Of a DNA stretch of 22,738 bases, positions 15,036-22,738 are shown piece after piece. Each line of letters opens with the position of its first letter. Within the stretch, counting starts at the first letter, position 1. Under the pieces are notes generated by a model. The model had not been told where the DNA came from. It saw only the letters and a list, made by a program, of their open reading frames with translations, and did no database searches. Made by a program: the position numbers and the translations under genes. The DNA comes from Marinospirillum sp. (lineage in GTDB: Bacteria > Pseudomonadota > Gammaproteobacteria > Pseudomonadales > Halomonadaceae): contig NZ_JACUUA010000044.1 in assembly GCF_014859565.1 (NCBI RefSeq), positions 1 through 22,738 on the forward strand, read 5' to 3'.

Positions 15036-16253
15036 ATGAAACGTTTTTTTGTCACTATAACTCTGGCAGCATCCACTCTGGCTTTTAATGCCACCATTCA
15101 AGCTGAACCCATCAAAATTGCGCACGTCACCGGCTTCTCTGGCCCACTTGCAGCCTATGCTGAACAGCTCAGTGTAGGCATGGCAATGGGTTTTGAGTAC
15201 GCCACTGAAGGCTCCCTAACTATTGAAGGGCGCCCGATTGAAATCCTCCGCAAGGACACCCAGAGTGATCCTGCACGAGCTCGTGCACTGGTTGAAGAAG
15301 CCTATGCAGAAGATAACGTGCATCTGGTTGTTGGGCCGGTTGCCTCCGGTGTGGCGCTGGCCACCCTGCCGATTGCAGAAGAGTACGAACGAATCATCAT
15401 GCCCGAAGGGGTAGCGGATGCCATCACCGGCTCCCAGTGGAATCGTTATGTGGTTCGCATCGGGCGCAACTCTTCACAGGATGCCATATCCAATGCCGTT
15501 GCCATTGGTGAACCCGGTGTCTGTGTTGCCACCATTGCGCAGGATTATGCTTTCGGACGTGATGGTGTTGCAGCCTATAAACGCGCACTGCATTCGGTCG
15601 GAGGCCAGGTGGTTCATGAAGAATACCTGCCCACTGATGCCACCGATTTCACGGCAGCAGCCCAGCGCTTGTTTAACGCACTGCGCAACCGTAATGATTG
15701 TGACAAGGGTAAGCATATTTTTTCCATCTGGGCTGGTGCGACCAATCCACTCCCCAGAATTCAGGATCTGCAACCTCAGCGTTTTGGTATTCAGTTGACC
15801 AGCGGTGGCAATATCCTGCCCGCTCTGGTCAGCAATGCAGATCTGCCGGGTATGGAAGGTGCAACCTTCTATTATTTTGAACTACCCAAAAACCCCATCA
15901 ATGACTGGTTTGTTGCCGAGCACTTCAAACGTCATAACGCCGCCCCAGACTTTTTTACCGCCCAAGGGTTCTCTCAGGCCATGGCTATTACTGCCGCTAT
16001 CCGCAAGTCAGGCGGTTCAACGGATACCGAAGATCTGCTTGCCGCTTTTAAAGGGTTAGATTTTGATACCCCCAAAGGACGGATGCACATTCGTGCAGAG
16101 GATCATCAGGCATTACAGGCCATGTATCACTTCCGAACCCTAGTTCAGGAACGGGATGATTGGTTTGCCAATCGCACCGTCACTGCCGGTGTACCCGAAC
16201 TGGTGCGTATTATTGAAATTGATGAAATGGACATCCCGATCCTGAATCGATGA
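15036..16253 (+). CDS. Periplasmic substrate-binding protein of a Liv-type ABC importer
   Basis: A 405-residue periplasmic protein of the branched-chain amino acid (Peripla_BP_6) type I binding fold. The signal peptide is residues 1-23 (M-K-R-F-F-V then a hydrophobic core, cut after I-Q-A). The mature start P-I-K-I-A-H-V-T-G-F-S-G-P-L is the classic first strand and loop, and V-V-G-P-V-A-S-G (about 99-106) is the second ligand-binding loop. GGAG lies 9 bases before the ATG. It is the first gene of a five-gene operon with two ATPases and two permeases. Since the operon is divergent from an acyl-CoA ligase operon, the ligand may be an aromatic or aliphatic acid, as in CouP of Rhodopseudomonas, rather than an amino acid. 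Confidence 0.92.
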   Translation: MKRFFVTITLAASTLAFNATIQAEPIKIAHVTGFSGPLAAYAEQLSVGMAMGFEYATEGSLTIEGRPIEILRKDTQSDPARARALVEEAYAEDNVHLVVGPVASGVALATLPIAEEYERIIMPEGVADAITGSQWNRYVVRIGRNSSQDAISNAVAIGEPGVCVATIAQDYAFGRDGVAAYKRALHSVGGQVVHEEYLPTDATDFTAAAQRLFNALRNRNDCDKGKHIFSIWAGATNPLPRIQDLQPQRFGIQLTSGGNILPALVSNADLPGMEGATFYYFELPKNPINDWFVAEHFKRHNAAPDFFTAQGFSQAMAITAAIRKSGGSTDTEDLLAAFKGLDFDTPKGRMHIRAEDHQALQAMYHFRTLVQERDDWFANRTVTAGVPELVRIIEIDEMDIPILNR

Positions 16254-16282
16254 ATTCTAATTTCACAATGGAATTTTAGGCC

Positions 16283-17068
16283 ATGACAAACAAGCCTCCT
16301 GTACTGGAAACACGAGACCTGACCATAGAGTTTGGCGGACATGTTGCTGTCAATCAGGTTTCCTGTGCATTTCATGCCGGTACACTGACCACCATCATCG
16401 GCCCCAACGGGGCCGGTAAAACCACCTGTTTTAATCTGATATCCGGACAACTGCGCGCAACATCCGGCAGTGTATTGCTGGAAGGCAAAGACATTACTGC
16501 TTTTTCTGCAGAAGCCCGAACAGATCTGGGACTTGGTCGTGCTTTCCAGCTTACCAACCTGTTTCCCAACCTTTCTGCACTGGAAAACGTTCGGCTGGCA
16601 GTGGCATCCAGCCACCGTATTGGTCACAACTTCTGGCAACGGGCAACATCCAGAACAGACCTTCAGGAACTAGCCAGTGAATACCTGCGCCGTGTTAATT
16701 TGCTGCACCGTGCCAACACACCCGTATCCAACCTGCCACACGGCGACCAGCGTAAGTTAGAAGTGGCTCTGTTAATGGCACTAGAACCCAAGGTTTTTAT
16801 GTTTGATGAACCCACCGCGGGTATGAGTGTTGATGAAGTACCCGTGATTCTTGAGCTGATTGCAAACCTCAAGGAACAAACCGATAAAGTGATCCTGCTG
16901 GTTGAACACAAAATGGATATTGTCAGATCCCTTTCAGACCGGATTGTAGTGCTGCACAACGGCACACTGATGGCAGATGGTCAACCAGACGAAGTTATTG
17001 CCTCACAGGTTGTACAGGAAGCCTACCTGGGCATCTTGCCAACCCCCGATGCTGAGGAAACCAGCTGA
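16283..17068 (+). CDS. livG: Liv-type ABC importer ATP-binding protein, LivG-like
   Basis: A 261-residue cytoplasmic ATPase. Walker A is G40-P-N-G-A-G-K-T-T48, the Q-loop glutamine is Gln89, the signature is the LivG-type L151-P-H-G-D-Q-R-K-L-E, and Walker B is V171-F-M-F-D-E176 followed by P-T-A-G. The switch His is in V-E-H near residue 209. It powers the importer together with the next gene, whose ATG overlaps its TGA stop (TGATG). The symbol is by family only; the ligand need not be leucine. It begins 29 bases after the binding-protein gene. Confidence 0.93.
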   Translation: MTNKPPVLETRDLTIEFGGHVAVNQVSCAFHAGTLTTIIGPNGAGKTTCFNLISGQLRATSGSVLLEGKDITAFSAEARTDLGLGRAFQLTNLFPNLSALENVRLAVASSHRIGHNFWQRATSRTDLQELASEYLRRVNLLHRANTPVSNLPHGDQRKLEVALLMALEPKVFMFDEPTAGMSVDEVPVILELIANLKEQTDKVILLVEHKMDIVRSLSDRIVVLHNGTLMADGQPDEVIASQVVQEAYLGILPTPDAEETS

Positions 17069-17793
17069 TGACTGAAAACATTCTGGAATTGACAGATATA
17101 CATGCTGACATCGACCAGTACCACATACTGCATGGCGTAAATCTGCAAGTACGTCAGGGTGAGCTGGCCGTACTGCTCGGGCGCAACGGTGCAGGTAAAA
17201 GTACAACACTGCGCACCATCATGGGCCGCAATAAGGTCACACAGGGCAAGGTCGCCTTCCGAGGTGAAGACATCACTCACCTGAGTACACCGAAGATTGC
17301 CCGCAAAAAAATTGCCTTTGTACCTGAAAACATGGGTGTTTTCAGTCAGCTATCGGTGCGTGAAAACCTGTTGCTGGCCGCGATCAGTGGCCCGATTGAT
17401 ACAACTCGCCTTGAGTGGTTGTTCGGTTTTTTTCCACCACTCGAACGCTTCTGGCACAAGGCTGCAGGAAACCTTTCCGGCGGGCAAAAACAGATGCTGG
17501 CCATTGCCAGAGCCATGATTGAACCGCGAGACCTTTTGCTGGTGGATGAACCGACCAAAGGTCTGGCACCCGCCATCATTGATGATCTTGCTTCAGCCTT
17601 TGAAGAGCTTAAGGCACAGAAGGTTTCTATTCTTCTGGTCGAGCAGAACTTTAATTTCTCACGCCGTCTTGGTCAGTCAGTAGCCGTGATGAATGATGGT
17701 CAGGTTGTCCATACCGGACAAATGGCAGATCTCGCCAATGATGAAACACTGCAACATAAACTACTGGGGCTCGGACTCGCAGCTCACCAGTAG
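17068..17793 (+). CDS. livF: Liv-type ABC importer ATP-binding protein, LivF-like
   Basis: A 241-residue ATPase, the second nucleotide-binding subunit. Walker A is G38-R-N-G-A-G-K-S-T46, the signature is L136-S-G-G-Q, Walker B is L156-L-L-V-D-E161, then P-T-K-G-L. The switch position reads V-E-Q193, as usual in LivF, where Gln replaces His. The start is fused to the LivG stop by a one-base TGATG overlap. It forms a heterodimer with the LivG-like protein. The permease gene starts 13 bases after its stop. Confidence 0.93.
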   Translation: MTENILELTDIHADIDQYHILHGVNLQVRQGELAVLLGRNGAGKSTTLRTIMGRNKVTQGKVAFRGEDITHLSTPKIARKKIAFVPENMGVFSQLSVRENLLLAAISGPIDTTRLEWLFGFFPPLERFWHKAAGNLSGGQKQMLAIARAMIEPRDLLLVDEPTKGLAPAIIDDLASAFEELKAQKVSILLVEQNFNFSRRLGQSVAVMNDGQVVHTGQMADLANDETLQHKLLGLGLAAHQ

Positions 17794-17806
17794 GGAGAAA
17801 GAAACA

Positions 17807-18865
17807 ATGAACACCAAAACACTGCACTGGAAAAGCTTTGGATACCACTGGCTCAAACGCCTGAAGCATTTCAGTCAGCAGCAGCCCCACTTGCTGCTGC
17901 TGGGTCTGATGCTTTTTGCTTCCCTACTGATGATAAATACAACTACCTGGCTGACCCTGACACTCAGTGGTCTGGCGATGGGTGCCATGCTGTTTCTGAT
18001 GGCATCAGGCATGACACTCACTTTTGGTTTGATGAGTGTACTTAACCTAGCTCACGGTGCTTTTATCTCACTGGGTGCATTCATCGGGGCAACAGTACTG
18101 ACGGTCTGGATGACCGACCAGAGTGGTGCTAACACCTGGGCAGCCAACCTGATGGCTGTAATACCGGCATTATTGCTGGCTTTTCTGGTGGCAGGAATGA
18201 TTGGCTGGATCTTTGAAGTGCTGGCAATCAAACCGGTATATGGCGACCACCTGAAACAGATTCTGATGACTGTAGGTGGGTCGATCATACTGATCCAACT
18301 GATAGAAGTGGTCTGGGGTGCCAATGAAATTCCCGTGCCTCGCCCAGCCTCCCTTCGAGGGGCATTAATTTTGCCCGAAATGATTCCAATTGTTGGTGGT
18401 CTGGTACTGGAAAAATACCGACTAATGGCACTGGGACTGGGGCTGGCTGTTTATGCCGCCATGCTGTGGATCATTGATCGCACTCGACTGGGCATTCTGA
18501 TCCGGGCAGGAGTGGAAAGCAGAGAAATGGTGGAAATACAGGGTTACCGGATCGGTTTTCTGTTTCTGGGGGTATTCATCGCCGGTTCAGCACTGGCAGG
18601 GCTGGGAGGAGCCATGTGGGCCATGTACCGTGAAATCATCACTGCTCACATGGGAGAAGAGCTGATGATCTCGGTTATTGTGATCATCATACTCGGGGGA
18701 CTTGGCTCAATTCGTGGCTGTTTTTATGGTGCGCTGCTGGTGGGATTGATCAATCTGTATGTTGGTTATCTTGAGCCACGCCTGGCCGCTGTGGCCACTG
18801 TAGGTCTTATGGTCGCAGTATTAATGTGGCGTCCGCAGGGACTGATCCCCGTTATCAAGGTATAA
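17807..18865 (+). CDS. livH: Liv-type ABC importer permease, LivH-like
   Basis: A 352-residue inner-membrane permease with about eight to nine helices. The N-A-L-like segment S-V-L-N-L-A-H-G-A-F (from about residue 76) and the helices that follow are typical of LivH. The region E-M-V-E-I-Q-G-Y-R (about 240) is the cytoplasmic loop that contacts the ATPases. An N-terminal extension of about 30 polar residues precedes the first helix. The ATG at 17807 is chosen, with GGGAG 10 bases before it; a longer frame from 17693 runs inside livF. It forms the membrane channel with the LivM-like protein. Confidence 0.91.
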   Translation: MNTKTLHWKSFGYHWLKRLKHFSQQQPHLLLLGLMLFASLLMINTTTWLTLTLSGLAMGAMLFLMASGMTLTFGLMSVLNLAHGAFISLGAFIGATVLTVWMTDQSGANTWAANLMAVIPALLLAFLVAGMIGWIFEVLAIKPVYGDHLKQILMTVGGSIILIQLIEVVWGANEIPVPRPASLRGALILPEMIPIVGGLVLEKYRLMALGLGLAVYAAMLWIIDRTRLGILIRAGVESREMVEIQGYRIGFLFLGVFIAGSALAGLGGAMWAMYREIITAHMGEELMISVIVIIILGGLGSIRGCFYGALLVGLINLYVGYLEPRLAAVATVGLMVAVLMWRPQGLIPVIKV

Positions 18866-18869
18866 AACA

Positions 18870-20039
18870 ATGAAGATGATGAGTGCAATTTTATCCGACG
18901 ATTTTCCCCGCAGTCGACTATTAACAGCCCTGCTGGTTATCATTGTGCTGGCACTGGCACTAGGCCCATTTTTGTTTCCCGGGACCCGCGCCTTTACCAC
19001 TCTGGGAATGATCTGTGTTTTTGTTCTGGTGGTTGCTTCTTATGACCTGATGCTGGGTTACACCCACATTGTATCCTTTGCACACACCCTGTTTTTTGGT
19101 ATTGGCGCTTATGGTATAGCACTTGCAATCAATCATCTGGGTTCAAACTTTACTGCAGTGTTCACAGGACTGCTCATCGCCTTGTTAGTCAGTCTGCTAC
19201 TGTCCTTGCTGCTGGGGTTGCTGTCACTGAGAGTCAAAGCGATTTTTTTTGCACTGGTGACTCTGGCTGTTGCTTTTGCGTTTATGAGTCTGGTCACCCA
19301 GCTTTATCATATCACCGGGGGTGAAGACGGCATGCGTGTCAGGGTTCCACGTGAGCTGGGGCCCGCCTGGAGATTGCTGGAAAATCCCCTACCAGGTTTT
19401 AACATCAGCAGTTGGCTGAGCACCCTCTTCACTCAACCCTGGAATCTTGCCTCAGCCTTTAAAGAAGCACACTTTCAAGTCGCTATCACGGGACGGGTGG
19501 TGATGTACTACATCACTTTCCTGATCTCCACGCTGGCATTTTTGTTCCTGCTGAGGCTGGTCAACTCTCCATTCGGGCGTGTGTTACAGGCTATCCGCGA
19601 GAATGAATTCAGAGCACAGGCGCTGGGATATCGCACCATTTATTACAGAACAGCGGTGGTGATGCTATCAGCTGCTCTGGTAACCCTAGCTGGAGCCATG
19701 TTTGCGCTGCTCAATCGTTACGTTAACCCGGAGAACACTCTGAATTTTGAGCTGATGGTATTCATACTGCTGATGTGTGTGATTGGTGGCATGGGCACCC
19801 TGTACGGTGCCTTGGTGGGAGCTACATTGTTCATTCTCGCTCAGAACTACCTGCAGGATATGCTGCAGTGGATTGGTGATCGCACCAATGCCAGTGGTCC
19901 TTTTGCTGAACTGGTTGCACCAGAACACTGGTTACTCTGGTTCGGCCTGCTTTTTGTACTCAGTGTATATTTCTTTCCGGCAGGGATTGTTGGGCAGTTA
20001 CGCCTCTGGGCCAGTAAAAAACGCACAACAACTGAATAA
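18870..20039 (+). CDS. livM: Liv-type ABC importer permease, LivM-like
   Basis: A 389-residue inner-membrane permease, the partner of the LivH-like protein. The family feature Y-D-L-M-L-G-Y-T (about 54-61) followed by the V-S-F-A-H-T-L-F-F-G-I-G-A-Y-G segment is clear, and the loop A-I-R-E-N-E-F-R-A-Q-A-L-G-Y (about 241-254) is the conserved ATPase contact. An insert between helices (about 155-210) is longer than in Escherichia coli LivM. It starts 4 bases after livH and is the last gene of the operon; a strong terminator follows. Confidence 0.92.
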   Translation: MKMMSAILSDDFPRSRLLTALLVIIVLALALGPFLFPGTRAFTTLGMICVFVLVVASYDLMLGYTHIVSFAHTLFFGIGAYGIALAINHLGSNFTAVFTGLLIALLVSLLLSLLLGLLSLRVKAIFFALVTLAVAFAFMSLVTQLYHITGGEDGMRVRVPRELGPAWRLLENPLPGFNISSWLSTLFTQPWNLASAFKEAHFQVAITGRVVMYYITFLISTLAFLFLLRLVNSPFGRVLQAIRENEFRAQALGYRTIYYRTAVVMLSAALVTLAGAMFALLNRYVNPENTLNFELMVFILLMCVIGGMGTLYGALVGATLFILAQNYLQDMLQWIGDRTNASGPFAELVAPEHWLLWFGLLFVLSVYFFPAGIVGQLRLWASKKRTTTE

Positions 20040-20066
20040 CACAGGTGATGCTCAGGTTTTATAAGG

Positions 20067-20125
20067 TCTACGGAAGGTGTTGCCAAGTGACTGGCAATAC
20101 CTTCCTTTGGAAATGCTGGCGTAGA
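20067..20125. terminator. Bidirectional terminator between livM and the ABC exporter gene
   Basis: A 14-base stem (20072-20085 with 20092-20105, one G-U pair, loop AGTGAC) lies between two convergent genes. Outside it a further pair TCTACG/CGTAGA (20067-20072 and 20120-20125) can close a larger structure. On the plus strand CTTT follows the stem; no long T-run is seen on either side, but placement and stability make termination in both directions likely. Confidence 0.7.
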
Positions 20126-20130
20126 TCGCC

Positions 20131-21888
20131 TCACCCATCCCTGAACTGGAGTTTTGCTAACTGACGGTAAAGAGGTGAGGACTCCAGCAGCTCAGCATGA
20201 GTACCGGATGCAATCAGGCGTCCCTGATCCAGCAGCAGGATACGGTCTGCAGAAATAACAGTGGCCAGGCGATGGGCAATAACCAGCGAAGTGCGCCCCA
20301 GCATTAATCGATCCAGTGCCTGTTGTACCAGTGCTTCACTGGCCGCATCCAGTGCGCTGGTGGCTTCGTCCAACAGCAATACCCGTGGATCACGCAGCAG
20401 TGCACGGGCAATGGCTAGGCGTTGTCGCTGACCACCAGACAACTGCACACCACCGGGACCTAACCAAGTCTGCATACCTTGCGGTAGACGCTCAATAAAA
20501 TCCATGGCCTGAGCTTCACGGGCAGCATTCAGCACGGCCTGATCATCCGCACCCGGACAACCATAACGGATGTTTTCTTCTGCCGTACCGGTAAACAACA
20601 CCGGTTCCTGTGCTACCAGTGCCATACAACGGCGCAGCTCTATCGGATCCAGCTGTTGCAGCGGCACACCATCCAGCAGAATCTGTCCGGCATCTGGATC
20701 ATAAAACCGCAGCAGGAGTTTCAGCAGGCTGCTTTTACCGGCACCGGATGGTCCCACCAGTGCCACTCGTTCACCTGAGCGGATATCCAGATTTAGCTCA
20801 CTTAGCGCCGCCTGTTCCGGGCGGGAAGGGTAAGCAAAAGTCACTTGCCGGAAGGTCAATTTACCCTGCACCGGTTGCGGCAAGGCTTGTGGCAGTGCAG
20901 GCGCGGCAATTCGGGGTTTTGCAGCCAGCAGTTCCAGTAAACGCTCAGCAGCACCAATGGCCCGCTGCACCTCGCCGGCCACTTCTGCCAGAGCAGCCAC
21001 CGCACCGGCAGCCACCAGCGCATAAAATACAAAAGAAATCAGCTCACCATGGCTCATGCGACCGGACAACACATCATGCCCGCCTTGCCACAGAATGATG
21101 CCCACTGCAGTAAAAGCCACCAGCAGGGCAAATCCGGTCAGCAGAGCCCGCTGGAAGATACGGGCACGCGCCACCACAAAAGCTTCCTCCACCCGCTCTC
21201 CGTAAAGGCGACGATCTTCTGTTTCGTGACTGCAGGATTGTACTGTTTCGATGCCTTTTAACGCCTCACCGGCATAAGAACCCAGTGCCGCCACCTGATC
21301 CTGACTGGAACGGGACAAACGCCGTACCCGGCGACCAAACCAGAGCACCGGCACTACTGCCAGCGGAATACCCAGCAGCACCATCAATGTTAGCCAAGGA
21401 CTGGTGATCAACAACAGAATCACTGCACCGGTCAGCGACAACAGGTTGCGCAGTGCCATCGATAGAGAGGAGCCGAACAGGCTTTGTAATACCGAAGTAT
21501 CCGCCGTCAGGCGGCTCTGGATTTCACCGGCACCATTGCGGAAAAAATACTCTGGTTCCAGTGAAAGAAGATGATTAAAAACCTGATGACGCAGGTCGGC
21601 GGCCAGGCGTTCACCAATCCAGCTGACCAGATAAAAACGACAGGCAGAAGCCACAGCCAGCAGTGTCACCACCCCCAGCGTGCCGATTAATGCCAGATTC
21701 AACCAGTGTGGATCACCGGAAGCAAACCCCCGATCCACCACCAGACGCAACCCCTGCCCCAGCAACAACACCCCGCTGGCCGCCACCACCAGCGCAATCC
21801 CGGCCAGCAGCAACTGCAGCTTGTATGGTGCCAGAAAACCAGCCAGACGCAGCAGTATACGGGGATCAGATTTGGGGGATGAACTCAC
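20131..21888 (-). CDS. ABC exporter half-transporter (ABCB/MsbA type), fused membrane and ATPase domains
   Basis: A 585-residue protein with six membrane helices (about 20-315) followed by an ATPase domain (about 342-575), the architecture of homodimeric lipid or drug exporters. Walker A is G379-P-S-G-A-G-K-S-S387, the Q-loop is Gln427, the signature is L483-S-G-G-Q487, Walker B is V503-L-L-L-D-E508, and the switch His is His539. All ATPase residues are intact. A G-E-I-Q-S-R-L-T-A-D (121-130) coupling segment is typical of the family. It converges on the Liv operon and lies downstream of the DUF2442/serS genes on the same strand with a 76-base gap, so it could have its own promoter. Substrate is unknown. 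Confidence 0.92.
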   Translation of the reverse strand: MSSSPKSDPRILLRLAGFLAPYKLQLLLAGIALVVAASGVLLLGQGLRLVVDRGFASGDPHWLNLALIGTLGVVTLLAVASACRFYLVSWIGERLAADLRHQVFNHLLSLEPEYFFRNGAGEIQSRLTADTSVLQSLFGSSLSMALRNLLSLTGAVILLLITSPWLTLMVLLGIPLAVVPVLWFGRRVRRLSRSSQDQVAALGSYAGEALKGIETVQSCSHETEDRRLYGERVEEAFVVARARIFQRALLTGFALLVAFTAVGIILWQGGHDVLSGRMSHGELISFVFYALVAAGAVAALAEVAGEVQRAIGAAERLLELLAAKPRIAAPALPQALPQPVQGKLTFRQVTFAYPSRPEQAALSELNLDIRSGERVALVGPSGAGKSSLLKLLLRFYDPDAGQILLDGVPLQQLDPIELRRCMALVAQEPVLFTGTAEENIRYGCPGADDQAVLNAAREAQAMDFIERLPQGMQTWLGPGGVQLSGGQRQRLAIARALLRDPRVLLLDEATSALDAASEALVQQALDRLMLGRTSLVIAHRLATVISADRILLLDQGRLIASGTHAELLESSPLYRQLAKLQFRDG

Positions 21889-21964
21889 AGATCAGCCATA
21901 GAATTAAAACAGCAGGACAGACAAGCAGAAGGGTGAGCCAAAATGGCAGCAGCTATTTGGACGC

Positions 21965-22213
21965 TCAAGCCACTTTACCTGGACGATGTGTGATGTCACC
22001 ACGACCAGCAAGCAAGCCTTCGATCGAGATATCCTCATCCAGCGCATCCCAGTGAATGCCACATGGACTCAGCTCAAAATCAAGGCGCTGTTCCGGGGTG
22101 GCAGACAACAGCCGTGGAAACCATGCCAGAGGTACACCCAGCATTCTACCGTCACTCAACTCGACCCAGAAGCTGCTGTCATCAAAACGAATCGACTTAG
22201 GCGAAATGCACAT
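21965..22213 (-). CDS. DUF2442 domain protein
   Basis: An 82-residue protein of the DUF2442 family, recognised from L-S-D-G-R-M-L-G-V-P-L-A-W-F-P-R-L and from I-H-W-D-A-L-D-E-D-I-S-I-E-G-L-L-A-G-R. Function is unknown; the gene is usually found directly after a DUF4160 gene, and the pair is sometimes discussed as toxin-antitoxin-like. Here the ATG at 22213 has GGAG 8 bases before it, and the start lies inside the truncated DUF4160 reading frame. The protein itself looks full length. Confidence 0.82.
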   Translation of the reverse strand: MCISPKSIRFDDSSFWVELSDGRMLGVPLAWFPRLLSATPEQRLDFELSPCGIHWDALDEDISIEGLLAGRGDITHRPGKVA

Positions 22214-22289
22214 GAACAGGCTCCAGAGGGTTTCCTTCGTTAGAGTAGAAGAAAAACCTGAGCCCATCCACACGCAGTATGACAGGCAT
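22197..22289 (-). pseudogene. Truncated DUF4160 gene
   Basis: A 30-codon frame whose first two thirds follow the DUF4160 start closely: M-P-V-I-L-R-V-D-G-L-R-F-F-F-Y-S-N-E-G-N, then P-V-H-V-H. Family members run to about 80 residues, but here a TAA comes two codons after the H-V-H motif. The DUF2442 gene begins in another frame within its last 17 bases. A deletion that removed the rest of DUF4160 would explain the arrangement. It starts 4 bases after the serS stop. It could still be translated as a short leader that couples DUF2442 to serS. Confidence 0.7.
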
Positions 22290-22293
22290 AACT

Positions 22294-22738
<445 letters not shown>

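Noticed and set aside
14891..15097. N-terminal extension of the TetR gene
   Set aside because: It would cover the divergent promoter and overlap the binding-protein start; composition is Cys/Tyr-rich and unlike a TetR N-terminus.
20067..20125. Nested inverted repeat as a REP element for the RAYT
   Set aside because: Only one copy in the window and it sits between convergent genes; a terminator explains it.

Overview
The window looks like a chromosomal segment of a gammaproteobacterium, probably a marine, hydrocarbon- or lipid-degrading type of the Oceanospirillales kind. This is inferred from protein style, moderate base composition, a two-gene RND efflux operon, a phytochrome-type diguanylate cyclase and a Liv-type uptake/acyl-CoA catabolic locus. 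No rRNA, tRNA, CRISPR array or complete insertion sequence was seen.

Layout. (1) Positions 1-2100 are visibly more AT-rich. Three small minus-strand genes lie here: a secreted Ltp-like repeat protein, a HEPN-like protein and a lipoprotein. Each start lies just inside a GTTRRRY-like heptamer, and two of the three genes are followed within about 12 bases by an RYYYAAC-like heptamer and a foldable 50-70 base segment. This is the layout of integron gene cassettes with no integrase in view. (2) About 1985-2569 is mostly empty. (3) 2570-6947 (minus) is an adaptor/RND permease efflux operon. (4) 7318-9300 (plus) is a diguanylate cyclase with a PAS-GAF-PHY phytochrome module that has lost its usual bilin-binding residues; it overlaps tail to tail with a RAYT-type transposase gene (9273-10085, minus). 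(5) 10149-14890 (minus) is a compact TetR-led operon: TetR regulator, enoyl-CoA isomerase/hydratase, acyl-CoA ligase, two MaoC-type hotdog proteins (one with and one without the catalytic Asp/His) and an HSL-family esterase. (6) 15036-20039 (plus), divergent from it, is a complete five-gene branched-chain-amino-acid-type ABC importer. (7) After a strong bidirectional terminator come, on the minus strand, an ABC exporter (20131-21888), a DUF2442 gene, a broken DUF4160 gene and the 3' end of seryl-tRNA synthetase.

How it fits together. Blocks 5 and 6 read as one regulated uptake-and-activation system: the importer captures a carboxylic acid or similar compound, the esterase may free acids from esters, the ligase makes the CoA thioester, and the ECH-like and MaoC-like enzymes work on the enoyl-CoA. 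The shared 145-base divergent promoter holds a clear palindrome for the TetR protein. No acyl-CoA dehydrogenase or thiolase is present, so the pathway must be completed elsewhere. The substrate cannot be read from the sequence.
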